DNA of 64,000 nucleotides, from positions 992,001-1,056,000 of the forward strand of contig NZ_LN831029.1 of NCBI RefSeq assembly GCF_001457475.1, in the 5' to 3' direction. A program made the position numbers and the translations under genes. The stretch is from Achromobacter xylosoxidans. GTDB lineage: Bacteria > Pseudomonadota > Gammaproteobacteria > Burkholderiales > Burkholderiaceae_B. The stretch's first letter is position 1. Each line of letters begins with the position of its first letter. Shown piece by piece: positions 28,237 to 35,382 of the stretch. The notes under the pieces are model-generated. The model searched no databases. It had not been told where the DNA came from and saw only the letters and a program-made list of their open reading frames with translations.

Positions 28237-28391
28237 TGCCCGTACGTTACCTTTTCGGTCTGGCGCGTTTCTCATAAGGCAACGTCATGGGCCACTCGCC
28301 GTTCTAGATTGAAAAATCCAATTCCCTGCCCTTGTGCCCATTTGGAGAACAGCCAATGGCATCAATGGCTTGAATCAATCAGGAGCTGCTT
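28237..28391 (+). promoter_or_regulatory. Leader of array unit 2
   Basis: 155 bases, nearly identical in length and sequence to the A4 leader at 31629-31783 and starting directly at the ATPase break. It contains CGTTACCTTTTCGG, ATAAGGCAACGTCA and GCCGTTCTAGATTGAAA. A five-codon mini-ORF with its own GGAG (28344) runs 28356-28373 and stops 18 bases before the A2 GTG start. Confidence 0.55.
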
Positions 28392-29243
28392 GTGCACGTA
28401 TCCAATTCAACGCTGTCAGGTCCGAGCGGCCCGCTCGGATTCAACTATTCGTCCACGCGGTTCACTACGGACGCGAATGGGGAGGCCCGCTTTACCGAAG
28501 TCATGGGTTCTGCGAAGCAAAAATATATCGAAAGCCCCCCCGCATCGAAGGCCGTGACCCTGTCTGATAAGGCGGTGGCGCTGTCAAGCCAGGAGACCGA
28601 AGATGAGGATGCGGATCTCAGCTTGTTGGCGTGCTGGACACCGGCTGAGCTGGCGCGCTTCACCAGGAACTATACGGAAAGCGAGCGGCTCGAGGAACTG
28701 GATATTATGGTTTTTAACAGTCAATATTCACCGGGGTGCGATTGCAGTGAGCTTACTGAAGATGGTGGTCAGATTTACTATGCGACCACGAGGATTCCGG
28801 TTACCCCAGAAAGTGAAATTGTCGACAGGCGGCAGTCAGATACGTTCGTTGCGCAGTTGAAATCCATGTATAAGGCCGAAAGGAACAAAGGCAGCTCAGC
28901 GCTGGATATCTACAAGAAGATCGGAAAATTGATTCTGTCCCAACCGGATGATTTTGCTTATAGGTTCGGATTCAGTGTCACGTTTCGCGACAGGGTGGAG
29001 TCCATGCAATGGGGGGGACGTGCTAACCCGGTTGAACGGCAGCGCGGTGATTTTTCTACCCTCAGTCACGCCGCTTCAGACGAATCGAATGTCGCGATGT
29101 TGAAAAAAATGAAAGATGGGTTTTCGCACAACAAGCTGCAACAGAGGGTACATGATATGGAGCGAGACAGGCAGCACCAACTGATGGACCTGCTGTATGG
29201 GAAAGTGAACCGTAAGTCGAAACCCGCAGGTCGCCAAGCGTAA
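28392..29243 (+). CDS. Array protein A2, function unknown
   Basis: A 283-residue paralogue of A1. The first ~80 residues are almost identical to A1, including the leader and the GTG start with AGGAG. Downstream the sequence diverges, keeping WTPAELARFTRNYTESER, DCSELTEDGGQIYYATTRI, VTPESEIVDRRQSDTF, GSSALDIYKKIGKLILSQP, DDFAYRFGFSVTFRD and a basic C-terminus (MDLLYGKVNRKSK). Runs of C7 (from 28533) and G7 (from 29010) are in frame. No signal peptide. A stem-loop follows. Function unknown; context as for A1. Confidence 0.8.
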   Translation: MHVSNSTLSGPSGPLGFNYSSTRFTTDANGEARFTEVMGSAKQKYIESPPASKAVTLSDKAVALSSQETEDEDADLSLLACWTPAELARFTRNYTESERLEELDIMVFNSQYSPGCDCSELTEDGGQIYYATTRIPVTPESEIVDRRQSDTFVAQLKSMYKAERNKGSSALDIYKKIGKLILSQPDDFAYRFGFSVTFRDRVESMQWGGRANPVERQRGDFSTLSHAASDESNVAMLKKMKDGFSHNKLQQRVHDMERDRQHQLMDLLYGKVNRKSKPAGRQA

Positions 29244-29253
29244 ATTAGGTTCC

Positions 29254-29284
29254 TCCGAAAAATGCGCATGTCGCATTTTTCGGA
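29254..29284. terminator. Hairpin after A2, possible terminator
   Basis: A perfect 13-bp inverted repeat, TCCGAAAAATGCG-catgt-CGCATTTTTCGGA, begins 10 bases past the A2 stop. The T-run is inside the stem rather than after it, so termination strength is uncertain. Confidence 0.55.
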
Positions 29285-29322
29285 AAGGCGTCGGCATATT
29301 GGATTCGCCGGGCCTAATAAAG

Positions 29323-29377
29323 ATGGTCAGACAGAACCCCGCTAGGCGTAGCGCTTCGCGGGGAACGGGCTGACCAT
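29323..29377. repeat. 55-base imperfect inverted repeat between A2 and B2
   Basis: ATGGTCAG (29323) pairs with CTGACCAT (29370) and CCCCGC (29337) with GCGGGG (29358), around a loop holding TAGCGCTTC. It is absent from the A1-B1 and A4-B4 spacers except for a CTGACC fragment. It may be a small inserted palindromic element. Confidence 0.5.
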
Positions 29378-29422
29378 AGCTTTTTATGGCTAGGGGCAAA
29401 ACCATATTTTTCTGACCGATAC

Positions 29423-29497
29423 GGTAACGCGTGTTCCCAAAATAGCAATAAACGACGCCGTTGCTGCGTTCAAATTGATGTGCAGGTTGTCAACCTG
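29423..29497 (+). promoter_or_regulatory. Conserved upstream block of B2 with palindrome
   Basis: Second copy of the B upstream block. It begins GGTAACGCGTGTTCCC, has AAATAGCAATA and TTCAAATTGA, and ends with the best palindrome of the three: CAGGTTG-T-CAACCTG at 29483-29497. Confidence 0.6.
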
Positions 29498-29595
29498 TCC
29501 ACCCCGTATGTTGTCAAGCTGAAAGCAAGTCATCTAAGGGGGGGCATCAATCGCTGATTGATGCGTAGTTTCATACCTAGCCCTGGAGAGATATC

Positions 29596-30007
29596 ATGAA
29601 AACCCCATTGCTGCGTGCATTGGTTATTACTTCGCCTTTTTTTCTCCGGCAGCGCGTTTGCCGGTGATTATGTATGGTCCACCTATAAGAGTGGCGACTA
29701 TGTGTCGAGAAGAGGAGGAACCGCCACGGTTGTGTATCAACCCAGCAACTTCATGGTTTCGCCAGTGGGAAAGACTATCACTGGTGTGCAAGTCCAGCTT
29801 CAAGATAGCTCGCAGGCAAATGTATCGATGAGCCTTTGCTATAACGGATCGTTCGAATGCTATCCGATAGCCTATGACGGGAGAGTCTTCACAATGTTTA
29901 ATGGCAAGTTAGCAGATAAGCCGTTTACTGTGAAATATACCGGTACCGGCCTCGGTCCATATCCCCGTTACATCCTCGCCACGATGGTGGTGTATTACAA
30001 CGATTAA
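29596..30007 (+). pseudogene. Array protein B2, frameshifted in the signal peptide
   Basis: Homologous to B1 over its length; the mature part reads GDYVWSTYKSGDYVSRRGG, then CYNGSFEC and the conserved end PYPRYILATMVVYYND. From the ATG at 29596, which has the correct ribosome site GGAGAG, translation leaves frame at a run of seven T (29637-29643); six would restore the B1-like signal peptide. A GTG at 29615 in the shifted frame would give a shorter signal peptide, MHWLLLRLFFSGSAFA, but has no ribosome site. Either a recent pseudogene, a slip-strand switch, or a sequencing error; the intact downstream frame argues that any break is recent. Confidence 0.75.
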
Positions 30008-30091
30008 GTAAGCCTCAGCGATAGCGACTTATCGAGATCTCGCGATAAATCGCTATCGAGCATGTTGGGTGCAATATGGGTATTGTGAGCC

Positions 30092-30235
30092 GATGCAAAT
30101 CGCATGTGCAACGCGCTCAGCACCCAACTTTCATATTACGCATGCCAGCGGTGCCTATAGCATGGGCGGCCCACCTTGTGCTCTGTGTGGTGCTAGGCCC
30201 AGGTATTCATCTATTTGCTGGTTGCTCGGAACCCA
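30092..30235 (+). pseudogene. Strongly decayed ABC ATPase relic (unit 2)
   Basis: It aligns base by base with the 5' end of the ATPase relic at 28019, with many substitutions and small gaps. Landmarks are GATGCAAAT for the start, TATTACGCATGCCAGCGGTG, CCTATAGCATGGG and TTGCTCGGAACC. No frame is open. It is the oldest-looking of the three relics. The rest of the 30008-30412 gap holds a diverged copy of the A leader (TGCCCTTTTGG, TCTCATAAAGCAACG). Confidence 0.7.
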
Positions 30236-30412
30236 CGTTGGCAGATCGGCATCGTCAACTTTTGTGTGAGCCATGATCCGCGCATTAAAGCCGCCAATAC
30301 CTGGAGATCCACTCGTGTGTTGCCCTTTTGGTATCACGCCTTTCTCATAAAGCAACGCGAGGACTGCTCGCTGTTTTAAATTGGAAGATAAAATTTCTCG
30401 CAGGAGTTTTCA

Positions 30413-31257
30413 ATGCAGATATCTACTTCAACGCTAGTTGGCCCTCGCGCTCTGCTCGGAGTAAAAGATCCGTCGACGCGCCTCGCTACGGATGTGACTG
30501 ATGAATCTACTTTCGCCGAAGTCATGGGTTCGGTTAAAGAGAATCATCTTGAAAGCCCGTCGGAATCGAAAGCCGTGATTCTGTCCGATGAAGCATTGGT
30601 CCTGGCAAATAAAGAAGCGGACGAGGACGCTGATCTCAGTTTGTTAGCGTGCTGGACACCAACTGAGTTGGCTCGATTTGATAGAAACTATACTGAGGAA
30701 GAGCGGTTTCAGCGCCTTGAGACTATGGTTTTTAATAGCGGATACTCTCCTGCGCATGATTGCACAGAGGCCATCTATGGAGGGCCGACTTATTATACGA
30801 CCACGAGGGTACTTGTAACGCCTGAAAGTGAAGTTATCGATAGGCGACAGTCCGAGGCGTTCGTTGCCCAGTTGCAATCCATGTATAGAGCAGAAGTGGG
30901 GAAGGGTAGTTCGGCAATGGATATTTACAAGAAGATTGGTAAATTGATTTTGTCTCAACCCGATGATTTCGCTTATAGATTCGGATTTAGTGTCAAGTTT
31001 CGAGAGACGGTGGAGTCGATGCCTCAGTGGGGGGCTCGTGGCAATCCGTTCGAAGGGTGTGATGATTCCTTTTCGCTCAGGTATGACCCCCCCCTGATGA
31101 ATCGGGCGTCGATACGTTGGTAAAAATAAAAGGGGGGATATCCCAAAAAACCATAATGCAGAAAGCCCATGACATGGAACGGGATAGGCAGTATTTTCTG
31201 ATGGATTTGCTTTACGGAAACGCGGGGCATAAGTCGAAATTGGCATCTGGCCGTTGA
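30413..31257 (+). pseudogene. Array protein A3, frameshifted at a C8 tract
   Basis: The most diverged A copy, starting at ATG (MQISTSTLVGPRALLG) after CAGGAG. It keeps FAEVMGS, DEDADLSLLACWTPTELARF, NYTEEERFQRLETMVFNS, EAIYGGPTYYTTTRVLVTPE, GSSAMDIYKKIGKLILSQP and DDFAYRFGFSVKFRE. At eight C residues (31087-31094) the frame shifts and stops at 31123. Nine C would restore the family C-terminus, visible in the next frame up to the TGA at 31257 (MERDRQYFLMDLLYG, then a basic tail). The truncated form would have 236 residues. Unlike the other units no B gene follows. It could be a pseudogene or a phase-variable gene in the off state. Confidence 0.78.
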
Positions 31258-31308
31258 ATCTATTCTATTGACGTGGCTATTGAGGTTGTTCTTGTTCAGG
31301 GCGCAAAG

Positions 31309-31509
31309 ATGTCGCACCGTCCGTTTATTCAAATCACCCATGTCAGCCATGCCTATCGCAAAGGCAGCCAATCAGTGAGCGTGCTGCGCGATGTGACATT
31401 TGAGATTCACCCCGGCGAAACCTGCGCGCTGCTTGGGCGTCCGGTTCCGGCAAGAGCACCTTGCTCAATATCCCGGGCTTGCTCGACCGGCTTTCGGCGG
31501 ACCGGTTCC
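31309..31509 (+). pseudogene. ABC ATPase 5' relic (unit 3), frameshifted
   Basis: Close to the intact ATPase start ([39 protein letters not shown]) but one G is missing in the Walker A region at about 31437, shifting the frame. Homology ends at the same place as in the unit 1 relic (GCTTTCGGCGGACCGGTTCC, a sequence these two relics share against the intact gene). It starts only 51 bases after the A3 homology ends, so B was lost from this unit. Confidence 0.88.
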
Positions 31510-31528
31510 TACCTGGGAAACCCCGCTA

Positions 31529-31595
31529 GGGGGCAACTCCCGGCAACAGAAAAACCTCATCAGGTTGACTAGCCATTGCCGGGCGAATTGCTCCC
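31529..31595. repeat. Extended stem-loop inserted between unit 3 and A4 leader
   Basis: Three nested paired segments: GGGGGCAA (31529) with TTGCTCCC (31588, one G-U pair), CCCGGCAA (31539) with TTGCCGGG (31576), and AACCT (31553) with AGGTT (31562), loop CATC. A smaller CCGCC-TTCG-GGTGG hairpin follows at 31613-31626. This ~120-base stretch (31510-31628) is absent from the equivalent junction at 28236. It could be a structured RNA or a small palindromic insertion; I do not recognise the class. Confidence 0.6.
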
Positions 31596-31628
31596 TATGT
31601 GTGCAGTGAGTACCGCCTTCGGGTGGGT

Positions 31629-31783
31629 TGCCCGTACGTTACCTTTTCGGTCTGGCGCGTTTCTTATAAGGCAACGTCAAGGGCCACTCGCCGTTCTAGA
31701 TTGAAAGATCCAATTCCTTGCCCTTGCGCCCATTTGGAGAACAGCCAATGGCATCAATGGCTTGAATCAATCAGGAGCTACTT
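31629..31783 (+). promoter_or_regulatory. Leader of array unit 4
   Basis: Same 155-base leader as unit 2 with only a few differences, including CGTTACCTTTTCGG, the TTCTAGATTGAAA box and a five-codon mini-ORF at 31748-31765 with GGAG upstream. AGGAG precedes the A4 GTG. Confidence 0.55.
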
Positions 31784-32623
31784 GTGCAAGTATCCAATTC
31801 AACGCTGTCAGGTCCGAGCGGCCCGCTCGGCTTCAACTATTCGTCGACGCGGTTCACTACTGACGCGAATGGGGAAGCCCGCTTCACCGAAGTCATGGGT
31901 TCTGCGAAGCAAAAATATATCGAAAGCTCCCCCGCATCGAAGGCCGTGACCCTGTCTGATAAGGCGGTGGCGCTGTCAAATAAGGAGTCGGAAGATAAGG
32001 ATGCAGACCTCAGCTTGTTGACGGCCTGGACACCTGAAGAGTTGGCTCGCTTTGCTAACAACTATACCGAGGAGGAACGGTATCAACGGCTCGAGACTTG
32101 GGCTTTCTTCGGCGATGGGGCCGCATGTGACTGCAGCGACGCAATTTATGGGGGGCCGGATTACTACGCGACTACGAGAATTCCGATCACTCCTGAAAGT
32201 AAAATGATCGATAAACGACAAGCCGATGCGTGCAATGCCGAATTGAAAGCCATGTATGCCGCCGAGAAGGCAAAGGGCAGTTCAGCAATGGATATCTATA
32301 AAAAAATGGGGCATGTGATTTTGTCTCAGCCGAACGATTTCGCCTACAGATTCGGATTGAGTGTCAAGTATCGTGAAGCGGTAGAGTCAATGGATCCGTG
32401 GGGAGGTCACGGGAATCCGTTCGTTAATGGTATTACGTCCATCACGTATGTCCCACCAGATGAATCAGACGCTGGGACGCCTACGCAGACAAAGGATGAA
32501 ATTTCCCGAAGCGTGTTGCAGCACAAAGTGCATGCTATGGAACGGGACAGGCAATACCTGCTGATGGATTTGCTTTATGGAAAATTGGGTCATACGTCGA
32601 AGGCATCCAATCGCTCGGTATAG
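31784..32623 (+). CDS. Array protein A4, function unknown
   Basis: A 279-residue A-family protein, GTG start with AGGAG. Its first ~65 residues equal A1 and A2 almost exactly. The middle is closer to A3 (NNYTEEERYQRLET, SDAIYGGPDYYATTRIPITPE) and the rest is its own, with GSSAMDIYKKMGHVILSQP, NDFAYRFGLSVKYRE and a basic C-terminus (MDLLYGKLGHTSK). This mosaic suggests recombination between units. It lacks a signal peptide and is followed by a strong terminator. It is the A copy nearest the intact exporter. Confidence 0.8.
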   Translation: MQVSNSTLSGPSGPLGFNYSSTRFTTDANGEARFTEVMGSAKQKYIESSPASKAVTLSDKAVALSNKESEDKDADLSLLTAWTPEELARFANNYTEEERYQRLETWAFFGDGAACDCSDAIYGGPDYYATTRIPITPESKMIDKRQADACNAELKAMYAAEKAKGSSAMDIYKKMGHVILSQPNDFAYRFGLSVKYREAVESMDPWGGHGNPFVNGITSITYVPPDESDAGTPTQTKDEISRSVLQHKVHAMERDRQYLLMDLLYGKLGHTSKASNRSV

Positions 32624-32664
32624 ATTATTAATTTCAGAGTGGCACGCTCTTATGTGCCTTTCCG

Positions 32665-32697
32665 AAAAAAACCCGATGCGTTCCGTCGGGTTTTTTT
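32665..32697. terminator. Strong bidirectional terminator after A4
   Basis: AAAAAAACCCGA-tgcgttccg-TCGGGTTTTTTT: a 5-bp GC-rich stem flanked by A7/T7, 41 bases past the A4 stop. Confidence 0.88.
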
Positions 32698-32783
32698 ATG
32701 ATCGTGACTCAATCTGATTTTTCTCTTTGATGTAGCGACGGTCCGCTAAGCAATGATGGGATTTTTCATGGTCTGACCAATTC

Positions 32784-32858
32784 GGTCGCGCGTGTTCCAA
32801 AAATAACAATATGCAATCCCATTGTGGTGCTCAAATTGAGTTGCAGGTTATCAACCTG
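32784..32858 (+). promoter_or_regulatory. Conserved upstream block of B4 with palindrome
   Basis: Third copy of the B upstream block: GGTCGCGCGTGTTCC, AAAAATAACAATATGC, CTCAAATTGA, and the palindrome CAGGTT-atc-AACCTG at 32844-32858, 99 bases before the B4 start. The rest of the 32624-32957 gap holds the A4 terminator. Confidence 0.6.
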
Positions 32859-32957
32859 TCGTCCTGTATGTTGATCGGGCCTCGCCAGCAAAAGCCGGGG
32901 AAGTTCAGCATCAGCCGATGATCGATACGAAGTTCACTTTTTTTTGGAAGAGATTTT

Positions 32958-33368
32958 ATGAAGAATGGATTGCTGAATGCGTTGATGGCTGCTTCGCTGC
33001 TGTTCTCCGGTAGCGCATTCGCCGGGGATTATGTTTGGTCCGCTGATAATGGTAGCGACTCCGTGTCAAGGAAGGGGGCGACAACAATTGTTATGTATCG
33101 GCCGGCTAATTTTCTCGTCTCACCCTCGGGTAAAAAAATAAAGGGTGTGCAAGTGCAGCTTCGAGATAGCGCCCAGGCGGATGTATCGATGCAGGTTTGC
33201 TACGGTAATACAGTTAATTGCCTTCCGATATCCTACGATGGGAGGATTTACCAATATTTTGTTGGCAGTCCTGCCGATAATACGTTCTATGTCAAATATA
33301 CCGGTACGGGTGCCGGGCCGTACCCCAGGTACATAATTTCCTCGATGGTGGTGTATTACAACGACTAA
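32958..33368 (+). CDS. Array protein B4, small Sec-exported protein
   Basis: 136 residues, intact, in the last unit. The signal peptide MKNGLLNALMAASLLFSGSAFA is followed by GDYVWSADNGSDSVSRKG. It keeps the Cys pair (CYGNTVNC) and the conserved end YTGTGAGPYPRYIISSM then VVYYND, while the segment after the signal peptide differs from B1 and B2, so it is a diverged paralogue. GGAAGAG lies before the ATG. It is 100 bases from the intact ATPase gene, with no strong terminator between, so exporter and B4 may share a transcript. Function unknown. Confidence 0.85.
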   Translation: MKNGLLNALMAASLLFSGSAFAGDYVWSADNGSDSVSRKGATTIVMYRPANFLVSPSGKKIKGVQVQLRDSAQADVSMQVCYGNTVNCLPISYDGRIYQYFVGSPADNTFYVKYTGTGAGPYPRYIISSMVVYYND

Positions 33369-33468
33369 GCAAGTTCCGATCGATAGTGGGTCATTGCCGG
33401 TTTGGCTATAACCCGCTATCGAATACATTTGAATCGATTTGGACCTTTTGACTGATGCGGCTTGCAAG

Positions 33469-34173
33469 ATGCTGCACCATCCGCTCATTCACGTCACACA
33501 TGTCAGCCATGCCTATCGCATGAGCAGCCAATCCGTATCCGTGCTACGGGACGTGACGCTCGGGATCCATCCTGGCGAAACCTGCGCGCTGCTTGGGGCG
33601 TCCGGTTCCGGCAAGAGCACCTTGCTCAATATCCTGGGCTTGCTCGACCGGCCGTCGGCCGGCCAGTTCCTGTTTCGCGGACGCGACATGCTGGGTATCG
33701 ACGAGAACGCCCGCGCCTGGGTTCGCAATCGAGAGATCGGGTTTGTTTTTCAGTCCTTCAACCTGTTGCCCCGTATGAACGCCCTCGATAACGTTGCCTT
33801 GCCACTGTTCTATCGTGGTATCCCGCGAGCCCAGGCGCGGGCCACGGCCACGGATTGGCTTCGTCAAGTTGGATTGGCCGATCGCGGCGGGCATCTCCCT
33901 GCCGATCTCTCCGGCGGGCAGCGCCAGCGGGTCGCCATTGCCCGTGCCTTGGTTGGCAATCCCTCCGTCATTCTTGCGGACGAACCGACCGGTAATCTGG
34001 ATCAGGCTTCAGCCGAGAGCATCATGGCCTTGCTCATGGGGCTGAACCGCGAGCGGGCGGTCACGATCGTGATGGTGACGCATGACGCCAACCTGGCCGC
34101 TCGCTTCTCGCGCCAGATTCATGTGCGCGACGGTGTATTGCATGAACCCTGCCATTGCGACGAAAGGCGTTGA
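33469..34173 (+). CDS. MacB/LolD-type ABC ATPase of the array exporter
   Basis: A 234-residue stand-alone ATPase of the MacB/LolD/FtsE type. All catalytic motifs are intact: Walker [17 protein letters not shown]-loop [13 protein letters not shown], signature [15 protein letters not shown], Walker [13 protein letters not shown], and switch His in [13 protein letters not shown] use ATG 33469, the position matched by the unit 3 relic; a TTG at 33439 would extend it. It would energise the permease encoded 18 bases downstream. Its 5' end is the sequence copied into the three relics upstream. Confidence 0.93.
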   Translation: MLHHPLIHVTHVSHAYRMSSQSVSVLRDVTLGIHPGETCALLGASGSGKSTLLNILGLLDRPSAGQFLFRGRDMLGIDENARAWVRNREIGFVFQSFNLLPRMNALDNVALPLFYRGIPRAQARATATDWLRQVGLADRGGHLPADLSGGQRQRVAIARALVGNPSVILADEPTGNLDQASAESIMALLMGLNRERAVTIVMVTHDANLAARFSRQIHVRDGVLHEPCHCDERR

Positions 34174-34191
34174 TTTCCGGTGTTCCGGTGC

Positions 34192-35382
34192 ATGCGCGGT
34201 CCATCGCTGACGCAAACTGCGCTGCAAGCGGCTGACAGCCTGCGCCAGATGGGTCGCAGGGCCTTGTTGGCTTTGCTCGGCATCGTGGTCGGCAGCACCG
34301 CCATCATCGCGCTCCTGAACATCGGGCATAGCGCCGCCGAACAGGTGATGCGCATGTTCAAGGACATGGGTACGGACGTCCTGGTGGTGACTTTCCCGGT
34401 GACGGGCGCCAAGCCGCGCGCGCTGCCCCGCACGCTGGATGCCGGCGCGTTGGCGCAAGCCGTGCCGGGCATCCGCCATGCGGCGCCCCTGTCGGTCTAC
34501 AACGTGCCGCTGCGTTTCCCGGGGCGTACGATGGTTCCCAGGATCGTAGGCACGACGCCGGATCTTGCCGCCGCGATGAATCTGCGCATGGATCGCGGCC
34601 GTTTCCTGTCGCCGTTCGATCGTCATGCCACGTTTGCCGTCGTGGGTGCGGAAATCGCGCGTGAACTGGGCAGTCCGGCGCATCCGCTCGCCCTGGGTGC
34701 CTCGCTGCAAATTGGCGGCTACTTCTATCAGGTCATCGGCGTCGCGCGCAGCATGAAGGGGAATCCGCTGATTCCGGTCGATGCGGACCGATCGGTGATC
34801 GTTTCCATTGAAGGGCTGCACCGATTGTTTCCCAAGCCTGAACTCGGCGCCATCCTGGCCAAGGCGACGCCTATGGCCGACCTTGTGGAAACGGCCAGCG
34901 CGCTGCGCGAGTATGTCGGCACGCAGGTGCCCGGCAGGGAGGTCCAGGTGGATATTCCCCGGCAGTTGATCGACGGTCTCGAGCGCCAATCCCGAACCTT
35001 TTCATATCTGCTCGCGGGGCTGGGCGCGATCTCATTGCTGGTGGGCGGCGTGGGCGTGATGAACGTGATGCTGATGAGTGTCTCCGAAAGGCGGCGCGAG
35101 ATCGGCGTTCGCCTGGCGCTCGGGGCGACCCGGCGCGACATCCGCCTGTTGTTCCTCGCCGAGGCGGGTCTGTTGGCCATGGTGGGCGCGGCGCTGGGCG
35201 CAGTGTTCGGCGTTGGCGCGGCCTACGCTTTTGCGCGCTACTCCGGTTGGGATTTCGTGCTGGCGCCCGCATCCTTGCCCTTGGGGATGGGCACGGCGCT
35301 GCTGACGGGGTTGTTCTTCGGTTGGTATCCGGCCGTCGCGGCTTCGCGGCTGGAGCCTGTCCAGGCCTTGCGCGATGCGTAG
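34192..35382 (+). CDS. MacB/FtsX-type ABC permease of the array exporter
   Basis: A 396-residue permease with the MacB layout: TM1 (ALLALLGIVVGSTAIIALL), a large periplasmic domain, then three C-terminal TM segments. GVGVMNVMLMSVSERRREIG is the FtsX/MacB signature. The ATG at 34192 follows the ATPase stop by 18 bases; GTG 34180 is an alternative. Here ATPase and permease are separate genes, unlike the fused macB at 21521. The type VII (mechanotransmission) family does not usually move proteins from the cytosol but pushes periplasmic substrates outward, which fits B proteins better than A proteins as cargo. Confidence 0.92.
   Translation: MRGPSLTQTALQAADSLRQMGRRALLALLGIVVGSTAIIALLNIGHSAAEQVMRMFKDMGTDVLVVTFPVTGAKPRALPRTLDAGALAQAVPGIRHAAPLSVYNVPLRFPGRTMVPRIVGTTPDLAAAMNLRMDRGRFLSPFDRHATFAVVGAEIARELGSPAHPLALGASLQIGGYFYQVIGVARSMKGNPLIPVDADRSVIVSIEGLHRLFPKPELGAILAKATPMADLVETASALREYVGTQVPGREVQVDIPRQLIDGLERQSRTFSYLLAGLGAISLLVGGVGVMNVMLMSVSERRREIGVRLALGATRRDIRLLFLAEAGLLAMVGAALGAVFGVGAAYAFARYSGWDFVLAPASLPLGMGTALLTGLFFGWYPAVAASRLEPVQALRDA

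Noticed and set aside
28019..28312. 97-codon frame read as a small ABC protein
   Set aside because: Only the first ~70 codons match the ATPase, the Walker A Lys is Glu, and the rest is leader sequence of the next unit. It is a duplication relic.
31529..31595. Stem-loop considered as an integron attC site or riboswitch
   Set aside because: No integrase gene is in the window, the core-site pattern of attC is not evident, and the pairing does not match a riboswitch I know. Kept only as an unclassified structured element.
26356..32623. A proteins as type III secretion effectors
   Set aside because: The Ser/Thr/Asn-rich N-terminus is only suggestive; no chaperone, needle or regulator genes are in the window, so this is not given as a call.
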